From the NCBI RefSeq assembly GCF_036634175.1, contig NZ_JAZIFX010000001.1, positions 7,564,001-7,628,000 of the forward strand: a stretch of 64,000 nt of DNA. The letters are read 5' to 3'. The stretch's first letter is position 1. Every line of letters starts with the position of its first letter. This document shows, in pieces, positions 26,131-34,535 of this stretch. A model generated the notes under the pieces. That model worked only from the letters and a program-made list of their open reading frames with translations, had not been told where the DNA came from and did no database searches. This DNA is from Streptomyces sp. P9-A2. GTDB taxonomy: Bacteria; Actinomycetota; Actinomycetes; Streptomycetales; Streptomycetaceae. The translations under genes and the position numbers were made by a program.

Positions 26131-26980
26131 GAGGTCGTCTCATTTGGGTGGTTCGGTAACCTGGTGCCGTGGGGATTGTGGAGCGGCTGGTGCCGGATGA
26201 GTTGTGGGTGTTGTTCGAGCGGGTGGTGCCACCTGCTCCGTCACGGCCGCAGGGCGGTGGCCGTCGGCGGTACGGGGACCGTGAGGTGCTGGCGGCGATC
26301 ATCTTCGTGGCGACGTCGGGGTGTACATGGCGGCAGTTGCCGCCGTCGTTCGGCCCCTCGGGGCCCACGGCTCACCGGCGGTTCACCGAGTGGAGCAAGG
26401 CCCGGGTGTGGGCCAAGCTTCACCGTGTGGTGCTGGATGAACTCGGGGCACGCGGTGAGCTGGACTGGTCGAGGTGTGCGATCGACTCGGTGAACATGCG
26501 GGCCCTGAAAAGGGGGATCTGACGGGTCCGAATCCTGTGGATCGAGGCAAACCCGGGTCGAAAATCCACTTGATCACCGAACGATCCGGTCTGCCCATCT
26601 CGATCGGCATCTCAGGCGCGAACCTGCACGACAGTCAGGCTCTGGAGCCCTTGGTGCGGGGCATCCCGCCCATCCGCTCACGCCGCGGGCCCCGCCGAAG
26701 GCGGCCGGCCAAGCTCCACGCCGACCAGGCCTACGACAACCGTCACCTGCGCCGATGGCTCCGGTCCCGCGGCATCACCCACCGCATCGCCCGCAAAGGC
26801 ATCGAGCCCTCCCAGCGTCTTGGCCGCCACCGCTGGACCATCGAACGCGCCATGGCCTGGCTCGGCGGATGCCGCCGCCTCCACCGCCGCTACGAACGCA
26901 AAGCCGACCACTTCCTGGCCTTCACCAGCATCGCCTGCACCCTCATCTGCTACCGCAGACTCACCAAATGAGACGACCTC
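26131..26980 (+). mobile_element. 850-bp IS5-family insertion sequence (IS427-like)
   Basis: A complete element. Perfect 17-bp terminal inverted repeats at 26131-26147 and 26964-26980 begin GAGGTCGTCTCATTTGG, and TAA is duplicated at both borders (26128-26130 and 26981-26983). It encodes one transposase in two overlapping frames, requiring a -1 shift as in the IS427 subgroup of IS5. The intact ends, the target duplication and the complete DDE residues suggest recent and possibly active insertion. It interrupts no recognisable gene; it lies 80 bp after the hydrolase. Confidence 0.92.
26169..26971 (+). CDS. IS5-family transposase, two frames joined by -1 frameshift
   Basis: Frame A (26169-26522) holds the DNA-binding half (REVLAAIIFVATSGCTWRQL, then FTEWSKARVWAKLHRVVLDE) and the first catalytic Asp in CAIDSVNMRA. 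It ends at TGA 26520-26522. Frame B continues after an A4G5 run at 26508-26516 with GPNPVDRGKPGSKIHLITER. It contains the second Asp (LHADQAYDN) and the Glu (RWTIERAMAWLGGCRRL), and ends at 26971 inside the right inverted repeat. The run is a plausible -1 slippery site. The full product is about 267 residues, normal for this subgroup. Confidence 0.88.
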
Positions 26981-27192
26981 TAAGCCCACACCATAGTCCG
27001 CAAAGCGAAGCAGGGGGACCCACCCCGTCCATTAACGTGCGAAAGGGCCATCGCCTGAGAAAGGGAGAGCGGGACGGTCACACCCGTGGCCGATCTTCGG
27101 GCGACCGGTGGCGGAGCCGGACGGTGCCGCCACCGCCACCAGGGGAGTGCCGTGCCAGGAGGCATGAGTGCCACGGCCCCGGGCGCGGCAGG

Positions 27193-27393
27193 TCAGATCC
27201 GGTCCCGCCCCAGCTCCGCGACGAACCCGGACCATGCGCTCCACGCGAACGCGAGCTGAGGGCCACCGCGCTCCTTGGAATCCCGTACGTGTATGGCGGT
27301 CGGGTCGGCGGCGACTTCTACGCACTCGCCGCCGTCCCCGCCGCTGTATGTGCTCTTGAACCAGTGGAGCTCGTTGGGCTGTTGGCTGTTCAT
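27193..27393 (-). CDS. DUF397 protein (second copy)
   Basis: A 66-residue DUF397 protein: LHWFKSTYSG, then VEVAADPTAIHVRDSKERGG, then FAWSAWSGFVAELG. Its ATG overlaps the stop of the XRE regulator (TGATGA), so the two are made together. Such small proteins are thought to modulate their XRE/DUF5753 partner in Streptomyces development and antibiotic control. It is about 80% identical to the copy at 15514-15714. Confidence 0.87.
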   Translation of the reverse strand: MNSQQPNELHWFKSTYSGGDGGECVEVAADPTAIHVRDSKERGGPQLAFAWSAWSGFVAELGRDRI

Positions 27394-28262
27394 CAGTCTC
27401 CCAGCAGCTTCTCGATCAAGGCCGAGGACTCAGCCGGGTTGAGCGCCTGCCCTCGGATGCTTCCGTAGCGTGCGGTCAGCATACGGACCTCCTCCGGATC
27501 TGTGATCAGACGGTTGACGCTCTGGAACTCTCCATATCCGACCGGTGGTTTGCCCTTCGGCGTGAGGAGGATGAACGGCCCTTCCATACCCGCGTGCCCC
27601 TGGCAGTTCAGCGGAAGCACCTGGATCTCCACGTTGCGCAGCTTTCCCAGCTTCAGAAGATGCCGCAGTTGCTCCTGCTGTGTGGTCCGGCCGCCGATCT
27701 CCCGGCGCAGCACCGATTCCTCGATGACCGCTGTCACCATGGGAGGTGGCCAACAGGTCAGGATCTGCTGGCGGTCGAGCCGTGCGGCCACTCGCTGCTC
27801 AATGGTCTCTTCGTCGAGGAACGGACGCCGTGCCGTGAAGATCGTCTGCGCGTACCCTTTCATCTGCAGGAGACCCGGCATCGTCAGTGTGCTGTAGAAA
27901 CAGATCTCTACTGCCTCCGCCTCCAACCGGGCGTAGTCCCGGAACCACTCGGGATGCCGCACCCTCCGCTGGGTCTTCGCCCGTTCCACGTCTTCCGCCG
28001 CGGACGCGAGCAGGCCCCCGCAGTCCAGCAACTGGTCCACCGTGACGAGCAGTTTGGGCTGAGGTGTTCGCCGTGCCCGCTCGACCGACGAGATCGTCTC
28101 CTCGCCGTACCCGAGCCGGTCGCCCAGCTCCTTCTGGCTCAGCCCGGCCCGCTCCCGGGCCACCTTGATCTGTCGGCCGAGGGCCCGGAACAGGTCCGCG
28201 ACCTCGTCCGTGCCGTCCGCCTCGTCGCCCGTGGGAACCCCCGTACCCGGCTGTGCTGCCAT
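27393..28262 (-). CDS. XRE-family regulator with DUF5753 domain (WhiJ-like)
   Basis: A 289-residue DNA-binding protein. The helix-turn-helix is GRQIKVARERAGLSQKELGD, then RLGYGEETISSVERARR. DUF5753 follows, with ICFYSTLTMPGLLQMKGYAQ, then EESVLRREIGG and LPLNCQGHAGMEGPFILL. It is the larger member of a WhiJ-type pair with the DUF397 gene overlapping its stop. The divergent ATPase gene 160 bp away completes the usual triad. ATG 28262 has only a weak RBS, so the start is moderately certain. Confidence 0.87.
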   Translation of the reverse strand: MAAQPGTGVPTGDEADGTDEVADLFRALGRQIKVARERAGLSQKELGDRLGYGEETISSVERARRTPQPKLLVTVDQLLDCGGLLASAAEDVERAKTQRRVRHPEWFRDYARLEAEAVEICFYSTLTMPGLLQMKGYAQTIFTARRPFLDEETIEQRVAARLDRQQILTCWPPPMVTAVIEESVLRREIGGRTTQQEQLRHLLKLGKLRNVEIQVLPLNCQGHAGMEGPFILLTPKGKPPVGYGEFQSVNRLITDPEEVRMLTARYGSIRGQALNPAESSALIEKLLGD

Positions 28263-28424
28263 GCCGTACCACCACCCTGTTCCTTGTGCAGAGGACGAAC
28301 CGGCGAAAGCCCGGCCGGGACACGGCCGTACGCCCGTACATCGCACCTTCCGTCCCGGGACAGTCACCCTGCGTACCGCCCAGAGTGCTCCACACAGTAG
28401 GACGAATCGGTCACCCTCGGTGAT

Positions 28425-28901
28425 GTGAATCAGGAAACCGTCACCGCACCCGGTGAACCGACCGTCGGCACAGCCCACTTCCGCACCATGTTTCCCACCA
28501 CGGCGCATGGCGCGCACACCGCACGCCATGCGGCTGAGCGCTGGCTCGCCGCACAACAGGGGCGGCCGGAACCCGCCGCCGACGACAGCACGGCCACGGC
28601 CTCCCTCCTCATCGCCGAACTGACCGCGAACGCGGCCCTGCACGGCCGGGTGCGGGGCAGGAACGCACGTCTCGCTCTCACCCTGACGCCCGCCACCCTG
28701 CGGATCGAGGTGACCGACGCGCGGGGCGAACGTCTGCCCGCCCCGACCCCGGCCGCCGATACCGACAACGACGGTGAGTCCGGGCGGGGCCTGCTCCTCG
28801 TCGCCTCGCTCGCCGACGCTTGGGGCTGCGAGCCCCATCACCCGGGTGGCAAGACGGTGTGGGCGGAGTGCGCTCGGCGAGCTGCCCGGACAGGGCGGTA
28901 G
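28425..28901 (+). CDS. Anti-sigma-factor-like ATP-binding protein (RsbW/HATPase_c)
   Basis: A 158-residue GHKL ATPase of the serine-kinase anti-sigma type. The N-box is LIAELTANAALHG, the G1 box is VTDARGERLP, and the G2 box is SGRGLLLVASLADAWG. Such proteins partner XRE/DUF397 genes in Streptomyces (AbaA/WhiJ-like clusters) and may bind or phosphorylate a regulator. GTG 28425 is the only upstream start but has a weak site. It is divergently transcribed from the XRE gene, probably sharing its promoter region. Confidence 0.85.
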   Translation: MNQETVTAPGEPTVGTAHFRTMFPTTAHGAHTARHAAERWLAAQQGRPEPAADDSTATASLLIAELTANAALHGRVRGRNARLALTLTPATLRIEVTDARGERLPAPTPAADTDNDGESGRGLLLVASLADAWGCEPHHPGGKTVWAECARRAARTGR

Positions 28902-28976
28902 GCAGGGCAAGGGCACTCTGCCGCCGGTGCCCCGCCCGCCCTGCTCACCACAGCCCGGCCGTCGGCCGACCCGCCC

Positions 28977-31565
28977 TCAGGACGTGCCCTGGCCCTCCCA
29001 GCGGTCCCGGAACCACGTCAGCGTCTCGGTGAGCAGCTCCCGGTTGTGGTCCTTCTCCAGCAGGGACAGCCGGATGTTGGGACGCAGCTCCAGCTTGCCC
29101 TCCGGGAGGTCGACACCGTCCAGAGTGTTGAGACGGGTGAGGAGTTCGGCGCGCAGCGCGCGGTCGGTGAACGGCTCCCGCGCGGCGAGGTACTGGAACA
29201 CCACCTCCGCCGTGCCCCCGCGCCCGGCACCGGGGTAGAGCGTCATCGGCCAGATGCCGCGACCGGGGCCGCCCGCCTCGCCGAGCATGAGGTACGCGCT
29301 CGTGGTGACATGCCCCGCGCCGTGGCCGATCCAGCCGCCCAGCGCCTCCCAGTGGGCGAAGAGCGCGCGGACCGCTTCGACCGTCTCGGGGGAGTCGTCC
29401 GCGGCGAGCTGGCGGAAGAACCGTTCGGCGCGGGTCTCCTCGCCCGGTGCTTCCACGGTTCCTTCCTGCGCGGTGTCCTCACCGTCCGCCCGGTCGTCGT
29501 CCGTGCCGGCGAGCAGCGCGGCGAGGTCGTCGGCGGTGAGCCGCTGGGCCGGGTCGCCGGCCCCGGTGGCCGTGAAACGGACGCCGTCGGCGGCCAGCCG
29601 GGCGCGGACGTCGTCACTTCCCGCCTCCTGGGGCGCCGCCCACCGGAAGCCGTCGGAGACCTTGCCCTCGGAGGTGAGGACACGGTACGCGTTGGCCACA
29701 CCGGGGGTGTTGGCCAGGTGGTTGCCCACGGCCTGGGCGCCGGAGCCGAGGAACGCGGCGAGGTCGCCGTACGAGGTCCACATGCCGTGGGGGAGCGCGG
29801 CGAGGACCTGGTGGGCGAGTTGCCAGTCGCGGCTGCGTTCCGCGCGGCCGACTCCGCGCAGCGGGGCCGGCCATAACGCGATGGCACGGTCGGCAAGTTC
29901 GTCGGCGCGGGCCAGGATCTCGCGCACGCCCCAGCGTTCGGTGGCGGCGATGCGGCGGTTCATCTCCAGGTGGCTGCTGTGCAGCAGATCCTGTTTGCGC
30001 TCGAAGGGGTGGTTGGACAGCTCCGCATTGACCGCGGTGAGCGTCAGGTTGCCGAGGGTGTGCTGGAACTGCGCGTGCAGTTCCTCCGCGGTCTCGCCCT
30101 CGTCGGCCTCCTCGCTCAGGGCGCGCAGCCACTCGTCGCCGGGCGACTGCGGCATGACGTGCTCGATGGTGAGCTGCGCGGCGGCGAAGTCGACCGGTTC
30201 GGGATGCTCGTAGCTCTCCTCCAGCCGTTGCAGCACCAGCTTGCGCTGCTGCCACCGGCCGTACTGGTAGAACGGCGCCGTCCTGATCTTGTCGCGCAGT
30301 TCGGCGTCGTCGGGCCAGAAGCGGTTCTCGGAGGAGAGGAGCCGGCGCAGTCCCTCGGTGACGGGCACGTCGAGCGGGAGCTGTCCGGGCACGGCCTGGA
30401 AGATCCGGTTGAGGTTGTTGACCGGGACCCGGCAGATCATCCGGCGGACGAGGAAGCTCTCGATGTACGCCAGGGCGCGGGCGGTCTCAGAGGAGTCCAA
30501 CTCCCCGCGCTCACGCCGATCGAACAGCAGCATGAGGGCGGGGTAGGTGACGGCTGCCTGCCACGCGTCCAGGCGGCGGAGTGCGGCCCTGACCGTGGGA
30601 TCGGGTTCCTCCTCGGGGTGCAGCAGTCGGCGGAAGAGGGCGCTGTGACGGTGCAGTTCCCTGACGTACTCCTCGATCTCCCCCTCGCCCGTCTTTCTTT
30701 CCTCGAAGCGCTTCTGCTGGGCCGAGTACAGGTCTTGGCGGCGGACCCGGTCGTCCCCGTCGAGCACCAGTTGCAGCCACATGAGCTGTTCCAGCTCGTC
30801 GTTGCTCAGACGGTCCTGCAGAGGGAGCCAGTAGGTCTCGTAGACGTGCTCGCCGCGCGTCGGAAGCCGCATGAAGAGATAGTTGCGCAGCAGGTCGGCC
30901 TGGCTCAGCTTGAGGCCGGTGTTGTTGAGCGACTCGAAGATGCGGTGCACGTTGTCGCCGCGCTCGGCGGTCACCGCCACCAGCGTGAGCCGGGAGGTGA
31001 TCGCCTGCTCGATGCGGAACACGTCCTGCGGGGCCGCCGGATCGTCCGCCTCGACGAGCTTCTTACGGAAGAAGGTGTAGGCGGTGGCGACGCCGCTGCC
31101 GGTGTCCTGACCGGTGAGGGAGCCGCGGATGTGGGCGGCGAACTGCGGCCGGTCCGCCTGCGTCGGCAGCAGGCGGAGGTGGTCGTTGCCGCTCTTCCGC
31201 TTGTTGATCAGGTATTCCTCGTCGATGCGCTCGGCCTCGTCCGGCTGAGTGGCCGCGACATGATCGCGGATGGCGGCCAGGGCCAGGGACAGCGTGGTCA
31301 GCCGCTGCTGGCCGTCGACAACGAGCCAGCGAGGGAACGTCACCTCGTTCTGCGGTGACGGCGCGAGCACGACCGAACCGAGGAAGTGTGTGCTGCTGGC
31401 CTTGCCCTCCTCCGACTCGAGCAGCTCGGCCTGTTCCAGGATGTCACTCCACAGCTGCTTGAGGTGCTTCTCGGTCCAGGAGTAAGTCCGTTGGTAGAGA
31501 GGCACCTGGAACTGCTGGGCCCGGCCCTGCACGAGATCGGCGAACAACGTCTCTTTGGCCTGCAT
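28977..31565 (-). CDS. GmrSD-type restriction protein with DUF262, DUF1524 and alkyltransferase-like domains
   Basis: An 862-residue multidomain protein. The N-terminal DUF262 (GmrS-like NTPase/ParB fold) has VPLYQRTYSWTEKHLKQLW and VVDGQQRLTTLSLAL, with Asp84. The middle has FESLNNTGLKLSQADLLRNY. DUF1524 (GmrD-like His-Me nuclease) has LTIEHVMPQSPGDEWL with His469, then LGNLTLTAVNAELSNHPF. Residues about 575-645 resemble an alkyltransferase-like domain: LPHGMWTSYGDLAAFLGSGA, VGNHLANTPGVANAYRVL, VSDGFRW. No PCHR cysteine is present. Residues about 700-862 form an unrecognised C-terminal domain. The likely role is type IV restriction of modified DNA. ATG 31565 follows AAGGGGG. Confidence 0.88.
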   Translation of the reverse strand: MQAKETLFADLVQGRAQQFQVPLYQRTYSWTEKHLKQLWSDILEQAELLESEEGKASSTHFLGSVVLAPSPQNEVTFPRWLVVDGQQRLTTLSLALAAIRDHVAATQPDEAERIDEEYLINKRKSGNDHLRLLPTQADRPQFAAHIRGSLTGQDTGSGVATAYTFFRKKLVEADDPAAPQDVFRIEQAITSRLTLVAVTAERGDNVHRIFESLNNTGLKLSQADLLRNYLFMRLPTRGEHVYETYWLPLQDRLSNDELEQLMWLQLVLDGDDRVRRQDLYSAQQKRFEERKTGEGEIEEYVRELHRHSALFRRLLHPEEEPDPTVRAALRRLDAWQAAVTYPALMLLFDRRERGELDSSETARALAYIESFLVRRMICRVPVNNLNRIFQAVPGQLPLDVPVTEGLRRLLSSENRFWPDDAELRDKIRTAPFYQYGRWQQRKLVLQRLEESYEHPEPVDFAAAQLTIEHVMPQSPGDEWLRALSEEADEGETAEELHAQFQHTLGNLTLTAVNAELSNHPFERKQDLLHSSHLEMNRRIAATERWGVREILARADELADRAIALWPAPLRGVGRAERSRDWQLAHQVLAALPHGMWTSYGDLAAFLGSGAQAVGNHLANTPGVANAYRVLTSEGKVSDGFRWAAPQEAGSDDVRARLAADGVRFTATGAGDPAQRLTADDLAALLAGTDDDRADGEDTAQEGTVEAPGEETRAERFFRQLAADDSPETVEAVRALFAHWEALGGWIGHGAGHVTTSAYLMLGEAGGPGRGIWPMTLYPGAGRGGTAEVVFQYLAAREPFTDRALRAELLTRLNTLDGVDLPEGKLELRPNIRLSLLEKDHNRELLTETLTWFRDRWEGQGTS

Positions 31566-31814
31566 GATGGCCCCCTTGATCCTCGATCGTCCGCCGCCGA
31601 TTACATCAGGCCCGGCCGACCTCCGTATCGGAAAAGCCCATGATGCGCGGAACCATCGGAGATCCGGGCACACCGCATTTCGTGGATCTGTCCTGAGCTG
31701 ATGGCCGGAGGCTGGGCGCAGATGTCCGGCTCCCGCCCGGAAGGCCCTCTCTGTAAGCCTTGGGTGAGACATCCTGCTTCGGCGGGTTGGCCTGAGACGG
31801 CACAACAGGGGGAG

Positions 31815-31905
31815 ACACCCCTCATGGCCAGCACCGGGCCGTGGGCGGTGAGATGATCGGCCAGGGCTGTCAGCTCTGCGGCATCGCGCCCCAGCCGCTT
31901 CATTT
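31815..31905 (-). pseudogene. Serine recombinase (resolvase) fragment
   Basis: The minus strand reads MKRLGRDAAELTALADHLTA, then HGPVLAM, after which homology stops. KRLGRDAAELTALADHLTAHG is a segment of the catalytic domain of resolvase/invertase-type serine recombinases found in Streptomyces. Only about 27 residues remain. It lies next to the left end of the TnpB element, a sign of repeated mobile-element traffic. Confidence 0.5.
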
Positions 31906-31920
31906 CATCTGATTCCTTTC

Positions 31921-33281
31921 GTGGATACCCCCGCCTTCAGGCGGGGGAGGAAACGAAACCCCCGCGGAGCAGGGCGGGAGGCAGGGTTTCGCCGCCAGGC
32001 GAAAAACCGCGCCCTGACCAGCGGGTTTGATCCTCAAAAACAAACCCACTAGTTTGTGAACTATGACCACTCACGTGAAGCGGGCGTACAAGTACCGCTT
32101 CTGTCCGACCGATGGGCAGGCAGCCGAGCTGTCGCGCACGTTCGGATGCGTGCGGAAGGTCTACAACCTTGCCCTCCAGGCCCGCACCGAGGCGTGGACA
32201 CGGCAGGAGCGGGTCAACTACAACGCCACCTCGGCGATGCTGACGGCCTGGAAGAAGACCGAGGAACTCGCCTTCCTGAACGAGGTGTCCTCGGTCCCGC
32301 TCCAGCAGTGCCTGCGGCACTTGCAGACGGCGTTCGTAAACTTCTTTGCCAAGCGGACCAGGTATCCGCGCTTCAAGTCGCGGAAGAAGTCCCGGGGGTC
32401 GGCCGAATACACGACCAGCGGCTTCCGGTTCCGCGACGGCCGGCTCACCCTCGCCAAGATGACCGAGCCTCTGGACATCGTGTGGTCGCGCCCGCTTCCC
32501 GAGGGTGTGAAGCCGTCCACGGTGACGGTCTCGCAGGACGCGGCCGGGCGCTGGTTCGTGTCGATGCTCGTCGAGGATCCAACGGTGAAGGCCCTGCCCC
32601 CCGTGGACACGGCGGTCGGGATCGACGTGGGCCTTACTTCTTTGCTGACCCTGTCGACCGGCGAGAAGATCACCAACCCGAGGCATGAACGCAGGGACCG
32701 TGCCCGGCTGGCCAGGGCCCAGAAGGCACTCGCCCGCAAGGAGAAGGGCTCCGGCAACCGGGCCAAGGCCCGCCTCAGGGTCGCCCGCATCCATGCCCGG
32801 ATCACCGACCGCAGGCGGGATCACCTGCACAAGCTGTCGACTCGCCTCGTGCGTGAGAACCAAACGCTCGTGATCGAGGACCTGACCGTACGCAACATGG
32901 TCAAAAACCGGAGGCTGGCCCGCGCCATCTCCGATGCCGCATGGACCCAATTCCGGAGCATGCTGGAGTACAAGGCCCAGTGGTACGGCCGGGAAGTGAT
33001 CGCGGTCGACCGCTTCTTCCCCTCCTCCAGGCTGTGCTCGGCCTGCGGCGCCCTGCAGAACAAGATGCCCCTCCATGTCCGCACCTGGACATGCCGGTGC
33101 GGCATCACCCACGACCGCGACGTGAACGCCGCGAAGAACCTTCTGGCCGCCGGACTGGCGGCAGCAGCCTGTGGAGACGGTGTAAGACCCCAACGGAGCG
33201 CTCCGGGCGGGCAGTCGTCGATGAAGCAGGAACCTCAGCGGGCGACCGCTGGAATCCCCCGCCTTTAGGTGGGGGAGGAAG
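31921..33281 (+). mobile_element. IS200/IS605-group element of IS1341 type (TnpB only)
   Basis: The element is bounded by two matching 20-base hairpins, 31928-31947 and 33256-33275. Both are built CCCCC-GCC-loop-GG(C/T)-GGGGG and followed by GAGGAA. There is no TnpA gene, so movement would depend on TnpA from elsewhere. The TnpB stop codon lies in the loop of the right-end hairpin. This is where the guide (omega) RNA of TnpB systems is expected to end, so the right end probably encodes it, with the guide drawn from flanking DNA after about 33281. The exact cleavage sites are uncertain by several bases. Confidence 0.75.
32063..33268 (+). CDS. tnpB: RNA-guided endonuclease TnpB family protein
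   Basis: A 401-residue TnpB. The N-terminal OrfB helix-turn-helix-like part begins RAYKYRFCPTDGQAAELSRT. The RuvC-like nuclease has its three acids in place: Asp188 (VGIDVGL), Glu272 (VIEDLTV) and Asp353 (DRDVNAAKNL). The zinc finger is CSACGALQN and CRCG. All catalytic residues are intact, so it could be an active RNA-guided nuclease, as shown for related TnpB proteins. ATG 32063 lacks a strong RBS. It is the element's sole gene. Confidence 0.9.
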   Translation: MTTHVKRAYKYRFCPTDGQAAELSRTFGCVRKVYNLALQARTEAWTRQERVNYNATSAMLTAWKKTEELAFLNEVSSVPLQQCLRHLQTAFVNFFAKRTRYPRFKSRKKSRGSAEYTTSGFRFRDGRLTLAKMTEPLDIVWSRPLPEGVKPSTVTVSQDAAGRWFVSMLVEDPTVKALPPVDTAVGIDVGLTSLLTLSTGEKITNPRHERRDRARLARAQKALARKEKGSGNRAKARLRVARIHARITDRRRDHLHKLSTRLVRENQTLVIEDLTVRNMVKNRRLARAISDAAWTQFRSMLEYKAQWYGREVIAVDRFFPSSRLCSACGALQNKMPLHVRTWTCRCGITHDRDVNAAKNLLAAGLAAAACGDGVRPQRSAPGGQSSMKQEPQRATAGIPRL

Positions 33282-34291
33282 TCAAGTTCGAGTTCAACCA
33301 GATCTACCGGCGGCTGGAAACCTCGATGACCGAGGCCGCGCAGTTCACGGAGCTGCTGCTGGATCCGCCCACCGTGCTGGATCCGGTGGAATCCGAACCG
33401 CTCGCACCGCGTGACACCGGCATCCGCTTCGAGGCGGTGACCTTCGCCCACGAGGGTGCGGAGCCGATCTTCAAGGGGCTCGACCTGGACGTGCCCGGCG
33501 GTGCGCGGATCGGTCTGGTCGGCAGGTCCGGCGGTGGCAAGACCACGCTCACCCGGCTCCTGCTGCGGATGTCGGACATCGACGACGGACGCATTCTGAT
33601 CGGTGGTCAGGACATCAGCCGGCTGCGCCAGACCGACCTGCGCTCACTGATTGCCTACGTTCCGCAGGAACCCGCGATGTTCCATCGCAGCCTGCGGGAC
33701 AACATCGCCTTCGCCCGGCCCGGCGCCACCGAAGCGGAGGTCCGCGCGGCGGCCGCGGCCGCCCACGTCACGGAGTTCGCCGACCAGCTTCCCGACGGCT
33801 TCGCCACCCTGGTGGGGGAGCGGGGAGTCAAACTCTCGGGCGGTCAGCGCCAGCGCGTCGCCCTGGCCAGGGCCATCCTGCGGGACGCCCCGATCCTGTT
33901 GCTCGACGAGGCGACCAGCGCGCTGGACTCGGAGAGCGAGCTCCTCGTCCAGGACGCCCTGTGGCGGCTGATGGACGGACGTACGGCCCTTGTCGTCGCC
34001 CACCGTCTGAGCACCGTCGCCGGCATGGACCGTCTCGTCGTCCTCGACCGCGGAAGCGTCGTCGAGCAGGGCACCCACGGGGAACTGCTCGCCGCGGACG
34101 GCGCCTACGCCAAACTGTGGCAACACCAGTCGGGCGGCTTCCTCGGCGAGAACGGTGAGCCGGCCCCCGGCGACGACCCACCGGGAGCCGGTCTCGCCGC
34201 ACTGCCGGGACCGGCCGAACCGGCGGAACCGGCGCCGGACCGGGGAGGGAAGGCGTCGCCGGATGCGCGCACGAGCACCGGGCCCGCATGA
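33277..34291 (+). pseudogene. ABC exporter ATPase half, truncated at the TnpB element
   Basis: The C-terminal nucleotide-binding domain of an MsbA/lipid-A-like exporter is complete: Walker [12 protein letters not shown]-loop YVPQEPAMF, signature [15 protein letters not shown], Walker [16 protein letters not shown]-loop [10 protein letters not shown] Pro/Ala-rich tail follows. Homology starts abruptly with [20 protein letters not shown], the coupling end of the membrane domain, right behind the element's right end. The transmembrane domain is absent and is not found left of the element either. An in-frame ATG at 33327 could allow a soluble ATPase, but transport function is lost. Confidence 0.75.
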
Positions 34292-34313
34292 CCGGGCCGG
34301 CTCCCGGCCGTCG

Positions 34314-34340
34314 CCGGGCCGTCCGTCCGGGACGGCCCGG
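34314..34340. terminator. Bidirectional hairpin terminator
   Basis: A perfect 11-bp GC stem (34314-34324 with 34330-34340) has a 5-base loop. It lies between the convergent ABC fragment and the alpha-galactosidase gene, so it can serve both strands. Confidence 0.65.
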
Positions 34341-34535
34341 CGGATCCGGTGCAGTCCCCGGGTGCCCTCCCGGACGCGCCGGTCTCCGGGCACCGGTTCC
34401 TCCGCCCGGTTCCGCCGGCCGATACGGAACGTCTGCCCGCCGCTGCCGTAGAGCCCGCGTCGGCCGACACGGCCCCGCGCGCGCGGGGGCGGCGGCGAGG
34501 CGTCCGAGCCCTTGCCGCCGCCCCGCACGGGTGCG

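Noticed and set aside
31921..33281. Repeated hairpins at the TnpB element as a CRISPR array
   Set aside because: Only two hairpins occur, 1.3 kb apart and flanking a TnpB gene. They are transposon ends, not an array.
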